Origin: Symbiodinium natans
Lineage: Eukaryota; Sar; Dinophyceae; Suessiales; Symbiodiniaceae
Assembly (NCBI GenBank): GCA_905221605.1
Contig: CAJNDS010000424.1
Span: forward strand, 1 to 62,500
Length of the DNA: 62,500 nt
Direction of reading: 5' to 3'
The notes beneath the pieces are model-generated. The model saw nothing but the letters and a program-made list of their open reading frames with translations. It was not told the origin of the DNA and made no database searches. The translations under genes were made by a program, and so were the position numbers. Shown piece after piece: positions 47,881 through 57,015 of this stretch (positions are counted from its first letter, which is position 1; every line of letters begins with the position of its first letter).

Positions 47881-48174
47881 ATGCTGCATGTGAGCTCGCG
47901 AGTCGCCGTCAAGTTGGGACGAACTTTGCTCACCAGCAGCCAGGAGGCCTTCCGATCGGACTCCCGCCTGAAGTTGCAGCGGGCCCGCGTTATCAAACAA
48001 GAGGCCAGGCTGGGCATCCTCCCGAGCCCCGACTGCAAGCGCCACTGGCCGACGCACGGGTGCATGGCAGGTTGCGCAAAGCCCTCCAAAATTAAGTACT
48101 TCTTTTGCCTTTGGCTCTCCGACGCACGGCTCTCCGGAGGTTACATTCTTGCTGAATCGTGCACATCCTCCTGA
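47881..48174 (+). CDS. Hypothetical protein, up to 97 codons
   Basis: ATG frame MLHVSSRVAVKLGRTLLTSS, then QEAFRSDSRLKLQRARVIKQ: basic and helical, then DCKRHWPTHGCMAGC with Cys/His residues. The last 25 codons may be intronic. A 42-bp piece (48018-48060, CCGAGCCCCGACTGCAAGCG) is repeated at 48167-48209. Confidence 0.45.
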   Translation: MLHVSSRVAVKLGRTLLTSSQEAFRSDSRLKLQRARVIKQEARLGILPSPDCKRHWPTHGCMAGCAKPSKIKYFFCLWLSDARLSGGYILAESCTSS

Positions 48175-48209
48175 GCCCCGACTGCAAGCACCACTGGCCG
48201 ACGCTTGCT

Positions 48210-48348
48210 TGACTTACTGGTTCTTCGTAGGGAATTAGGTATCTTAAGCCACCCCCCCTCCATGTAAGGTTTTTAGGGCTCATTGGACAGGGTTCATGTT
48301 TAGTGGTACCGAGCTCCCCAAAACTCCCTACGAAGAACTGGTAAGTTG
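48210..48348. mobile_element. Hairpin element E (about 139 bp)
   Basis: The arms CTTACTGGTTCTTCGTAGGG and CCCTACGAAGAACTGGTAAG are perfect over 20 bases. The middle is unique with no coding capacity. A diverged relative is at 37098. Confidence 0.8.
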
Positions 48349-48642
48349 AAGCCTCCGGCTCGACCCCGCCGGGTTTCGGTGACCAGCCCAGAAAGTAGCG
48401 CGTTCAGGGCTTGGTGCCGTAGGGACCTAAAGCCTGATGGCTCTTGGCCCTCCGGCGACTTCGCAGCTGGAAAGTGGACCACAAGTGGCGAAGAGAAAAA
48501 GGGTGCAACCAAGGCCGAGAATGTGATGTGTTTGTATTATGTAATTTTGGGGCGCTCTTTCATGCTCTCATGTACAACCACAGTTCGTGTCGCAGTTTGC
48601 AAATGCGAAAGCCCAACTTCGTTAAATTGCTGCATATGCTAA
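48349..48642 (+). CDS. Probable exon, first 60 codons
   Basis: The frame starts in the element E arm and reads PARPRRVSVTSPESSAFRAW, then GDFAAGKWTTSGEEKKGATK. It is convincing until about 48530, after which it enters dispersed element S (48560-48800). It could follow the exon at 47881 in one gene. Confidence 0.4.
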   Translation, partial: KPPARPRRVSVTSPESSAFRAWCRRDLKPDGSWPSGDFAAGKWTTSGEEKKGATKAENVMCLYYVILGRSFMLSCTTTVRVAVCKCESPTSLNCCIC

Positions 48643-48800
48643 GCTTGATAGAGCAGTTTGTGAGTAAGCACAGATCAGAGTAAGTATTCAGAGATATAAA
48701 CGTTACGAATTCGATGTTTTCGTTTTGCTGTGTTCTCCTCTTGGCAGAGAGAGACAGAGAGCTCTCACACGTGGTAGCGTGGCAAGTCCAGCTTCGCAGT
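48597..48800 (+). repeat. Dispersed element S, copy 1
   Basis: Blocks AGCCCAACTTCG...GCATATG...GCTTGATAG...AGTTTGTGA and TGTTCTCCTCT are followed by CACGTGGTAGCGTGGCAAGT and CCAGCTTCGCAG. The same blocks occur at 52938-53120 in the opposite order, as if from a tandem unit cut at a different point. Confidence 0.7.
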
Positions 48801-48862
48801 TGGTGGGTTTGCGTGTGGACAACCCCGATGATAAGCCCTGACTTGAGAGAGCCGCAGTGCAA

Positions 48863-49150
48863 CTAACCTTCAAAGCGTTGGCAGAGCCTTGAACGAGCGC
48901 GACTTCGGAGAGAAATTCACCGCATCCCCAGGATTTGGCTCAAAAGTGCATTGGAGAGCTGAGCCAACTTTGCGTGCATTGGAGCAAGGGTCAAAACTAT
49001 GGCAATTGCGGCTTTGTCTTGGTAGGACATTTGCATGCTGAAGCATCAAAAACCCTGTAAAGCGACGGGGAACACCGACAAGGTAAAGTGCATGCGTGTC
49101 TCCACCATGTCTGCCTCGTCACCCTTTCATGCTTATGCACAGCTCTTTCA
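48863..49150. other. No confident gene
   Basis: Only short frames; no arrays until 49151. Nothing is recognised. Confidence 0.4.
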
Positions 49151-49218
49151 AGGTTTAGGGTTTAGGGTTTAGGGTTTAGGGTTTAGGGCGCATAGAAGTG
49201 TCGTAGACCGACGCGAGC

Positions 49219-49464
49219 ATGATGCAACACTGCGATCACTGCGCAGCTCCCAAGGATCCCTCTCCCCCAAAGTTTCTGAAGCCCCAAGTGCCCCCAATCT
49301 TCGCCCTTAAGCCCTTGGATCTTAAGCTATCTGTGCAGAGAACAGGAGCCCTTCCCGGCAGTGTGGCGATCGCGGCTACAGGACTCGAGCTTGGCCTTAG
49401 CCATTGGGGCTGTTCTTGGGGGAGGTTTCAAGGTTCGCGAGGGGGTCGAAGTGCAGCTGCTTAG
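49219..49464 (+). CDS. Hypothetical 81-codon frame from ATG
   Basis: MMQHCDHCAAPKDPSPPKFL, then KPQVPPIFALKPLDLKLSVQ: a CxxC near the start and Pro/Lys-rich. It ends at TAG. A splice at CTGTGCAG (49332) is possible. It follows a TTTAGGG array (49151-49188). Confidence 0.35.
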   Translation: MMQHCDHCAAPKDPSPPKFLKPQVPPIFALKPLDLKLSVQRTGALPGSVAIAATGLELGLSHWGCSWGRFQGSRGGRSAAA

Positions 49465-49837
49465 CCGTGACTGCATTCGCGGGAGTTTGACGCGACAGAT
49501 GGTACAGGTCACCTGAGCTCGACCGAACAACTGACAATAATCAATAAGCACACCAAAATGTGTGCGGTGCGAACTCAAAGCACAGAGAGGAAAGTCGGGC
49601 TGCGCAAATGCGCACAGGGCAGCGTGCTAAACCAAGGAAACCCAAAGCTGTAAGAGTTCAATGTTCTCTCAGATTCGCTCCCTTCGGTGCTCGGCTACGC
49701 GCATGAGATACCGAACGGCCTCCTCACTACCCCTTGGAACGTAACGAGTAGACATCCCCAACCCTGAGCCAAAACCGTGGGCCACACGAAAAATCTATGC
49801 ACTTCCACCTCATTAACAATGTCAAAGCTGTGAGAGA

Positions 49838-50106
49838 ACCCTAAACCCTGAACCCTAGACCCTAGATGCTAAATCCTAAACCCTAAACCCTAAGCCCTAA
49901 ACCCTAAGACCTAAACCCTAAACCCTAAACCCTAAACCCTAAACCCTAAACCCTTAACCCTTAACCCTTAACCCTAAACCCTTAACCCTTAACCCTAAAC
50001 CCTAAACCCTAAACCCTAAGCCCTAAACCCTAAACCCTAAACCCTAAACCCTAAACCCTACTCCTTAAACCCTAAACCCCAAACCCTAAACCCTAAACCC
50101 TAAGCC
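49838..50106 (-). repeat. CCCTAAA array
   Basis: About 38 monomers including a run of CCCTTAA variants (49950-49990). Confidence 0.95.
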
Positions 50107-50164
50107 CTGTGCAAGAAGGAGGCGGCGTGGCAGGCTGGCCGCCAGAAAGAGGAGGCCACCAGAC
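50107..50164 (+). CDS. Exon-like segment cut by MITE-A
   Basis: The frame KKEAAWQAGRQKEEATRLLG is helical and charged, and runs directly into the left end of MITE-A copy 4. After the element (50319-50420) GC-rich DNA resumes, so an exon may have been interrupted. Confidence 0.3.
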
Positions 50165-50318
50165 TACTTGGAGGTTCATGGTACCTATTACGAATTATAA
50201 CTGTACTTCTAACCCACTTACAAGCCCCTTCAGTGCCCTAATCTGCTGCTAATATGGTTATGAGTACAGCTATAAGTACAGCTATAATTGGTGAATAGGT
50301 ACCATGAACCTCCAAGTA
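50165..50318. mobile_element. MITE-A copy 4 (154 bp)
   Basis: Perfect terminal inverted repeats TACTTGGAGGTTCATGGTAC. The interior includes TAACTGTACTTCTAACCCAC and inverted GGTTATGAGTACAGC motifs like copy 3. TA at both ends. Confidence 0.9.
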
Positions 50319-50747
50319 GAGACCAGAGAGAGGCGAAGGGGAACTTGTGCCAAAGAGGAGGCACAGCTCACCAAAAACGGATCAGAAGGTTTGAGGAAGA
50401 AGCGCGGCCGCAAAGGTTGAGGGTGAAGCCTTTGAGGCCTTAGCGTGAAAGTTCATGCAGATCACAGTACTTTAGACTTTGCGCAAGTAGCCATGATGTC
50501 TTGTAGTGCGAAACGGTCATTCCCAACAGGCCCCTCTCCACAATTAAGAGCAAGACAAACCCTTCTGGTCCGCCGCACACTAGTATTCGCGTGTGGTCCC
50601 GTTTTGCTTCTACTGCAACAACCCCTCCCCCCCCAACAAAAACAAATAAATGAATACTCCAATCATTAAGGCCCCCACATAGCCTTGACGTCGTAGGGAC
50701 ACCAAGAGGCCCCAAAATCCACAAAGCAGCCCTGCGGTTCTCGGGCT
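50319..50747. other. No confident gene
   Basis: Minus frames at 50440-50724 and plus 50445-50669 overlap; neither is recognisable. A C-rich patch lies at 50620-50640. Confidence 0.4.
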
Positions 50748-51345
50748 TCGGGTTTAGGGTTTAGGGTTTAGGGTTTAGGTTTTAGGTTTTAGGGTTCAGG
50801 GTTCAGGGTTTAGGTCATCAGGCTCCGTTGCCCATGGCTGCAGCACCACGTCACTCCAGCGGCCACCCCCTTTGCTGGACACCTGAACTCTAAACCCTCA
50901 GCCTTCTTCAAAGCAACCTCTCAACCCTAAACCCTAAACCCTAAACCCTAAACCCTAAACCCTAAACCCTAAACCCTAGACCCTAAACCCTAAACCCAAA
51001 ACCCTAAACCCAAAACCCTAAACCCTAAACCCTAAACCCTAACGAAGAAGAGGATGAAGTCGAGGCGACAGACGAGGAGCCAGACGAGGTGGCACGCGCT
51101 GACTTTGTGAGGGTTTAGGGTTTGGGGTTTAGGCTTTAGGGTTCCGGCTTTGTGGGGCAGTTTCGGGTTTGCTCATAGTTCATCCCCAGCCCCAGCGGGG
51201 CGGGGGGGGCGGGCTGCTCTAAACTCCAAAGGCTTCCTCCCCCACCCGCCAAACCGGACCCAAGACGAAGCCCCTCGCCAAGACACCAAATCAAGTAGGT
51301 CCTTAGGGTTTAGGGTTTAGGGTCTTAGGTCCTTAGGGTGTTGGG
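50748..51345. repeat. G-C-G array series with one acidic exon-like island
   Basis: TTTAGGG 50748-50813, CCCTAAA 50923-51041, island 51043-51108 open as EEDEVEATDEEPDEVARADF and ending GTGAG|GGTTTAGGG, TTTAGGG 51110-51145 and 51304-51342. Confidence 0.85.
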
Positions 51346-51349
51346 GCTT

Positions 51350-51563
51350 TTCGGCTTTGCGGGGCTGAGATGTGAGCATGGCAGTGCACTCCAAGAATCT
51401 TCTGGGAGCAAGATATAGGCCATCCAAGATCCCTAGGGTGTAGTACGGCGTAGTACGTGCAAGGCTTCATCTGCCTCATGTCCTCTGGAGATTTTACGCA
51501 TGCGACCCTCTTGAAACCCTGAAAGAAACCTAGGGGATAGCTGCTTGAGCCCCCGCACAGCAC
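51350..51563 (-). CDS. Exon-like frame on the minus strand
   Basis: After TTTCTTTCAG on the minus strand the frame reads GFKRVACVKSPEDMRQMKPC, then TYYAVLHPRDLGWPISCSQK. The polypyrimidine acceptor and natural composition favour the minus strand. Family unknown. Confidence 0.4.
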
Positions 51564-51597
51564 ACCCCGGGCAGCACAGGAGTCCGACGAGGCCTGG

Positions 51598-52180
51598 GTT
51601 GAGGGTTGGAGTTTAGGGTTGTAGGGTCTGGGGTCTAGGGTTTTAGGGTTGAGGGTTTAGGGTTGCTGGGGCCAGGGCGTTTGAAAGGGGTTTGCTTCGG
51701 GCATACGTAGGGCTGAAAAAGGGTTCCTGAAGTCTTCTTTCAAATGGACTTCGGGGTTTTTGAATGCAATCCAAGTCCCAATGGCAAACCATGCACCCTA
51801 AACCCTAAACCCTAAACCCTAAACCCTCAACCCTCAACCCTAAACCCTCAACCCTCAACCGCATGTGTTAGCCAGGAGGAGCAGGTGGAGCTCCCTCAGC
51901 CCTCAACCCTAAAACCCTAGAACCCAAACCCAAAGCCCTGAAACCAGACAGCCAAACCCTCAACCGTCGACCCTGAACTCTACAAACCCTATCAACCCTG
52001 TAAACCTGTAAGCCCTATAAACCCTATAAACCCTAAAAGCCCAATAAACCCTGTAAACCCTGTAAACCTGTAAGCCCCGTAAACCCTATAAACCCGAAAA
52101 GCCCAATAAACCCTGTAAACCCTGCAAGCCCTGTAAACCCTGTAAACCCTGTGAACCCCGTATAAATCCCATAAGCCCCC
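51598..52180. repeat. Degenerate arrays and a CCCTGTAAA nonamer series
   Basis: TTTAGGG-like 51598-51668, CCCTAAA/CCCTCAA 51792-51860, and 51985-52165 about 18 units of CCCTGTAAA or CCCTATAAA. The 9-base period keeps a minus frame open (Gly/Phe/Thr repeat), which I regard as non-coding. Confidence 0.85.
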
Positions 52181-52380
52181 GACCCTCAACCCTGAAAACA
52201 TGCAGGTAACATCTTGGCACTCCTACGTGCTCTCGGGCAGCCCCGAGATCGGCTCGCCATGCCTCGAGAGTGAGAAGGGCAGCCCAATCCCAACGGCCCG
52301 ACAGGCCATTGTGTAGGTCGTTCCCTTCTTTCGCTATCGCCCTTCTCATGCACCTTCGGGGAAGCTGTAGCCGAGCACAG

Positions 52381-53058
52381 GTTGCGCAGGCGACGCAAGT
52401 TGCAACGCCGGTGGCAACGCCGATGGCAGCTGCTGTGGCAATGCCTGCGGCGCTGCCGGTGCCTATTCGACGACCGGTCGTGGTCAATCATCTGCCTCAA
52501 AAGTTCATGCCCTGCCCTTACCCGGCGAGGAGTGCGCAGGCGACTTTGGGGCCAACTAGAGTTAGGGAAGGTTGGAGCTGTCGGTTTCGGTGCTTCCCCA
52601 ATTCCTGGCAGGCGGTGCCGCAGACCCGCGTGACGCCGGTCGGTGGCATCAAGTGGGTGCGCGTGATCCCAGGAGTGCCAGCGCCGCGACTTCCCCAACC
52701 GACGGTGGTGGTGCACTATCTGCCAGTGGCCCGAGTTCTTGCGCCCACGGCAAGCTACAGTCCGCTGGCTCAGGGCATGGAGTGCAGAGAGGCATGTTGT
52801 TGTGCTGCATCCGCGTTGTCCCTCCGCTAGCAGTTCCGAGGTCACGCCCCCGTGTGGGCGCCTCCGCAGCGCCTGCCAATGGCAGCTTCAGCCCCGGCAG
52901 CCAAGTCCTTCGGGGACCTCTGTGCCGGTGACAAAAAGCACGTGGTGGCATGTCAAGTCCAGCTTCGCAGCTTGTGGGGGGGTTGTGTATCGAAATGTGC
53001 AACCCAAACGCGAGAGCCCAACTTCGCTAGATTGCATATGGCACGCTTGATAGTGTAG
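52381..53058 (+). CDS. Pro/Val/Ala-rich protein, multi-exon with one in-frame TAG
   Basis: After GAGCACAG the frame reads VAQATQVATPVATPMAAAVA, then IRRPVVVNHLPQKFMPCPYP. After a likely in-frame intron (52540-52611) it continues AVPQTRVTPVGGIKWVRVIP, then PQPTVVVHYLPVARVLAPTA. VVVNHLP and VVVHYLP suggest an internal repeat. A TAG at 52828-52830 is followed in the same frame by FRGHAPVWAPPQRLPMAASA, so another short intron ending in that TAG is likely. The last part (from 52938) is dispersed element S. An upstream ATG at 52200 reads MQVTSWHSYVLSGSPEIGSP and may be the first exon. Function unknown. Confidence 0.5.
52540..52611 (+). other. 72-nt in-frame GC-AG intron with CAGGCG direct repeats
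   Basis: Removing GCGACT...TGGCAG joins SAQ to AVPQ without frame change. GCAGGCG is present at both splice sites, as expected if the intron inserted with a short target duplication. The retained translation is clearly less protein-like than its surroundings. Confidence 0.5.
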
Positions 53059-53120
53059 TTTGTGATGAACTGCTCATGATATAAAAGTTCGGATTTCAAT
53101 GTTTTGCTATGTTCTCCTCT
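52938..53120 (+). repeat. Dispersed element S, copy 2
   Basis: CACGTGGTGGCATGTCAAGT and CCAGCTTCGCAG come first, then AGCCCAACTTCG, GCATATG, GCTTGATAG, AGTTTGTGA and TGTTCTCCTCT. The block order is rotated relative to copy 1. Confidence 0.7.
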
Positions 53121-53139
53121 ACACTCATGTCCGAAAACT

Positions 53140-53254
53140 CAGACCCCTGGGAGGATCAAAAAAGTAGAGCCCCCAAATAGTACCCCATACTACTACTGGG
53201 TCATGTTTGGGAACCTATAGGGGGATCTACTTTTTGGATCCTCCCAGGGGTCTG
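53140..53254. mobile_element. Hairpin element C (115 bp)
   Basis: The ends CAGACCCCTGGGAGGATC and GGATCCTCCCAGGGGTCTG are a near-perfect inverted pair, extended by AAAAGTAGA and TCTACTTTT. The middle is unique. Only one copy is in the window. Confidence 0.85.
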
Positions 53255-53331
53255 GGAAGATGTAGTGGCCTCTAGTCCTCGTGAAACGTTGAAGCACGAA
53301 GACCGACGTGTAGTGTAGCCCACGTTTTGCG

Positions 53332-53685
53332 CCCTAAACCCTAAACCCTAAACCCTAAACCCTAAACCCTAAACCCTAAACCCTAAACCCTAAACCCTAA
53401 ACCCTAAACCCTAAACCCTAAACCCTAAACCCTAAACCCTACACCCCAAACCCCAAACCCCAAACCCCAAACCAAAACCCTAAACCCTCAACCCTAAACC
53501 TCACACCGGGCCGAGATGCTGGAAAAGCCTGAGACCTGGGACCAGATCCCCTCATCTGGCCAGAATTCAACCTGTGAACCCTGCTTGGGAGTCGGGTTTG
53601 AAAGAAAGTTGGACCCCCCTGCCCCTAAACCCTAAGCCCTAAACCCTAAACCCTAAAGCCGAAACCCTAGACCCTAAACCTTTGC
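53332..53685 (-). repeat. CCCTAAA arrays
   Basis: 53332-53505 (about 24 monomers, ending in a CCCCAAA run) and 53620-53685, with a GC-rich island between (53510-53575, RAEMLEKPETWDQIPSSGQN) that could be an exon. Confidence 0.9.
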
Positions 53686-53765
53686 GCGTCGGAAGATGCC
53701 AAGGGTCGATCTGACATAGTACGAAATGCTACGGCATTCAAGTGGACATGCAGGCGGAACCGCTG

Positions 53766-54188
53766 CTAAGCGTGCTTGCAACGCCTATGGACCCTCATTA
53801 TCCTGATATAATATAAACCCTTGAAAAACATAAATACACCCAAAGAGCCAACCTTGAACTTTTTTCGAGTCGGCGCTTCGAGGCATATCATCCGTGGCTT
53901 TGAGCTCGAATACAGACTTGCACATGTGTGGCTGCAGATGGTTATATAGAAGTCAGGCTTACTTGTAGCGGCCCATGAACCCGCACCATGCTGTGTAGCC
54001 CCTTCAGAAGTTCTATGCATTGAAGGAGTTAGTTCTTGCATTGGCCGTGCTCCCAGAACATGCCCAAACACGTATTCAACAATCCACAGACCGAAGCCAG
54101 CTGGACCCTGGCCATCGCCCGGGTAAGGCTTTAGGTAGGGAGTCGAGCGGCCTAGCGGGGTCTCATGGTGCAGACTGTTGAGAAGCAT
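53766..54188 (-). CDS. Hypothetical protein, 140 codons
   Basis: Complete ATG-to-TAG frame: MLLNSLHHETPLGRSTPYLK, then GDGQGPAGFGLWIVEYVFGH, LGARPMQELTPSMHRTSEGA, ending in a basic/hydrophobic tail (VFMFFKGLYYIRIMRVHRRC). Composition is convincing along the whole length and not repeat-derived. No family is recognised. Confidence 0.5.
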   Translation of the reverse strand: MLLNSLHHETPLGRSTPYLKPYPGDGQGPAGFGLWIVEYVFGHVLGARPMQELTPSMHRTSEGATQHGAGSWAATSKPDFYITICSHTCASLYSSSKPRMICLEAPTRKKFKVGSLGVFMFFKGLYYIRIMRVHRRCKHA

Positions 54189-54194
54189 ACAGGG

Positions 54195-54665
54195 CTTAGA
54201 GGGTTTAGGGGTTTAGGGTTCAAGGTTTAGAGTTTAGAAGGTACCCCTTCATGTGGCCATGGCCCTGCTTAGCCCAGATGGCTTCACAGCCCAGCTCGGA
54301 TCTCAGCTGCGTGTGGGAACCGGGGGTCTGCCAAGAGAACCCTGAAGGGATCCCGATCTTTTCATGTCTGAGAGCGCAACCCTACACCCTAAACCCTAAA
54401 CCCTAAACCCTAAACCCTAAACCCTAAACCTTCAACCCTAAACCCTAAACCTTAAACCCTAAACCCGCAACAGCACAACAAGTGTTAGCAGCGATTTTGA
54501 AGCCGACGCTTCCTGTTGTGAGTAAGCTTGCGATGGCGGGTCCGGATCTGGGGGTATGGGGCTTAAAACTTAGACCCTGCACACCCTAAATCCTAAACCC
54601 TAAACCCTAACGCCCAAAGCCTACACCGGCAACCCTGAGCCCTGGGCCCTAAACCCTAAACCCCG
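54195..54665. repeat. Small arrays of both orientations
   Basis: G-strand 54195-54240, C-strand 54383-54470 and 54585-54665, with short GC-rich islands between that show no preferred frame. Confidence 0.8.
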
Positions 54666-54733
54666 ACCAAAGGCTGCGCAACGGGCTCGAGGGCCATCAC
54701 GTAGTGTCGCTAGCCGCTAGGACATGCGTTTAA

Positions 54734-55435
54734 ATGTCGCGCGTCAGCAACAGGCGGGGCTATGAAGCTACGCGGATGCCGGGATACTTCTGCCGCTTGG
54801 TTCTGTTTAGTCATGTCCTAAAGAAGTGGATGCAACAACTCGCCCTCAGATCATCTACCGCCCTCCAAGCATGGGCCAACGCAACAACTTACCCGCACGA
54901 AGAAAGAGCCCCCGACTGCCGAGGCTCGAAGCCTGCCGTGCTTCGTCCAGCCTCGACTCCCACGAGCAAGTCTGTAAAGTCTCTGATACCCCAGGAGCCC
55001 GTGACCCTCATGGAGCCGACCATGCTGCAGGCTGGCCTGCAAGTGCAGCCGGTCCGGGCGCCGGCACCGCCCTGGACGCTCCAAATGCCGGCGTCACCCA
55101 GCTCCCGGCTCTCCTACCCTTCCCACCCTTCCCCCTACAGCTTGGCGCCCACGGCCTCGACGGCCTCGACCGCCTCGGCGGCCTCTGCATCGGCGGAGCC
55201 CGCGGAGCCCGCGGAGCCCGCGGAGTCAAAGCCAGCCCCGACCCCGCTTTGGCCTGAAGGTGGCGGAAAGATCCGGCTACCTTGCAAGGCGCCTTCCTGG
55301 ATCTTCTCTCCCTCTCCCTCTCTCTCCCTCTCTCTCCCTCTCTTTTTGTTCTCTCTTTCTCTCTCTTTCTCTCTCTCTTTCTCTCCCTTTCCCTCCCTCC
55401 CTCCATATACCTTAATCGGAACGATAGTAGTATAG
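54734..55435 (+). CDS. Ala/Pro/Ser-rich protein or exon
   Basis: The ATG frame starts MSRVSNRRGYEATRMPGYFC and contains PTMLQAGLQVQPVRAPAPPW, then an Ala/Ser/Thr linker and EPAEPAEPAES. A second plus frame (54826-55257) is also open with very high third-position GC, so phase is not certain. The end after about 55258 lies in a (CT)n tract; the real exon probably ends at GAAG|GTGGCG. Likely disordered. Confidence 0.45.
   Translation: MSRVSNRRGYEATRMPGYFCRLVLFSHVLKKWMQQLALRSSTALQAWANATTYPHEERAPDCRGSKPAVLRPASTPTSKSVKSLIPQEPVTLMEPTMLQAGLQVQPVRAPAPPWTLQMPASPSSRLSYPSHPSPYSLAPTASTASTASAASASAEPAEPAEPAESKPAPTPLWPEGGGKIRLPCKAPSWIFSPSPSLSLSLPLFLFSLSLSFSLSFSPFPSLPPYTLIGTIVV
55302..55402 (+). repeat. (CT)n-rich microsatellite
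   Basis: About 100 bases of CTCTCC, CTCTTT and CCCT units, usable as a long polypyrimidine tract. Confidence 0.9.
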
Positions 55436-55517
55436 GGTAGATGACCCCAATTTTAAAGGGTTCACTTGGTCCCCAAGGTCTGCAGGGGCGCTTTTTGTGG
55501 AGTCTGCTTGGCCGTGA

Positions 55518-55866
55518 ACGCCCTAAACCCTAAACCCTAAACCCTAAACCCTAAACCCTAAACCCTAAACCCTAAACCCTAAACCCTAAACCCTAAACCC
55601 TAAACCCTAAACCCTAAACCCTAAACCCTAAACCCTAAACCCTAAACCCTAAACCCTAAACCCTAAACCCTAAACCCTAAACCCTAAACCCTAAACCCTA
55701 AACCCTAAACCCTAAACCCTAAACCCTAAACCCTAAACCCTAAACCCTAAACCCTAAACCCTAGACCCTAAACCCTAAACCCTAAACCCTAAACCCCTAA
55801 CCCCTAAACCCAAAACCCACAACCCAAAACCCTAAACCCTAAACCCTAAACCCCTAAACCCTGAGA
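55518..55866 (-). repeat. Longest CCCTAAA array in the window
   Basis: About 50 monomers; the first 250 bases are essentially perfect, and variants (CCCAAAA, CCCCTAAC) cluster at the right end. The near-identity implies recent expansion or active homogenisation at an interior site. Confidence 0.95.
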
Positions 55867-55922
55867 CTTGGGAGGCCCTGGAGGCAAAGCCCTCCCCACG
55901 CAGAGCCGAGGTGCCAGAGGCT

Positions 55923-56485
55923 GGGGTTTAGGGTTTAGGGTTTAGGGTTTAGGGTTTAGGGTTTAGGGTTTAGGGTTTAGGGTTCAGGGTTCAGGGTTCA
56001 GGGTTTCGGGTTTAGGGTTTAGGGTTTCTTGAAGTGTTAGAAAGGGGGAGTTCCTGTTCCCTTTTTTGACAGGGTGGCCCACAAGAAAAGCCATAATTTA
56101 GAGAATTCCAAAACAGGAAGCCCATCTAGATATCATCTGAATCTGCGTGTCAGTTGCTTCCCCTAAACCCTAAACCCTAAACCCTAAACCCTAACCCCTA
56201 AGCCCTAAACCCTAAACCCTAAACCCTAGACCCTAGACCCTAGACCCTAGACGCTAAACCCTAAACCCTAAACCCTAACTGGATTCCTGGAGGCAAGGAC
56301 GCCGGAAGGTGTGAAGACCAGACGCCCTCCTCAGCGGCCCGTGAAGGTGCCCTGCCGGCAACACACCCCCAACCTCCCCACCTGAAATATCTGAAAAAAG
56401 AAATCTCATATGGATGCTTACACACCCCTAAACCCTAGGCCCTAAACCCTAAACCCTAAATCCCAAACCCTAAACCCTAAACCCG
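55923..56485. repeat. G-strand then C-strand arrays around short islands
   Basis: TTTAGGG 55923-56030, CCCTAAA 56160-56280 with a CCCTAGA run, and 56427-56485. 55867-55922 is a 56-base GC-rich island between inverted arrays. 56281-56380 is GC-rich without a clear frame. Confidence 0.9.
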
Positions 56486-56579
56486 TTTTTGTTCTCTGCC
56501 TCTCTTACTCTCTGTCTTCCTCGTTGGAGCTTCTTGGCTTTGATGCCCCCCCCGTGGTGCTAGGCGCGCCTCTCCTCAG

Positions 56580-56690
56580 CAGGAGCAGCGCCTGGCCCCG
56601 GCCCCTGAACCGCAGGGTTGGACACACGCTGTTGCTGTAGGGACTCATTTTTGGCGGTTTGGGGCCCAGAGGCCTTCCTTTTGTAAGGTT
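56580..56690 (+). CDS. Exon-like segment
   Basis: After a pyrimidine-rich stretch and CTCCTCAG the frame reads QEQRLAPAPEPQGWTHAVAV, then GTHFWRFGAQRPSF, running into TTTAGGG repeats (56695). Plausible exon; family unknown. Confidence 0.4.
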
Positions 56691-57015
56691 CGTTTAGGGT
56701 TTAGGGTGTAGGCTTTAGGGTGCTCTATGAAACCCCGAATACCTGAGCCGCAAGCAGTGGATGGGACGATGGAGAGAGGCCTTGAAGTAATCAGGGCATT
56801 GCCCTGCTTCTTCGCTTGGGAGTCTTGGGTTTCGGGTTCAGGGGTTAGGGGGTTTGCAGTCTAAGGTTTAGTCTTGGGGAGTCGGACCAAAAGGAGTCTT
56901 GGGAGCTCAGGGGTTTAGGGTTTAGTAAGTCTAGTCTTGGGGCCTTTCTTGTGAGTCTGACCCCAAGAGACAGCTGATGAACTGTGCTGAAGCCAAGGGC
57001 TCGAAATAACGGTTC

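Noticed and set aside
51992-52201. Gly/Phe/Thr/Tyr-rich minus frame
   Set aside because: Translation of the CCCTGTAAA nonamer array.
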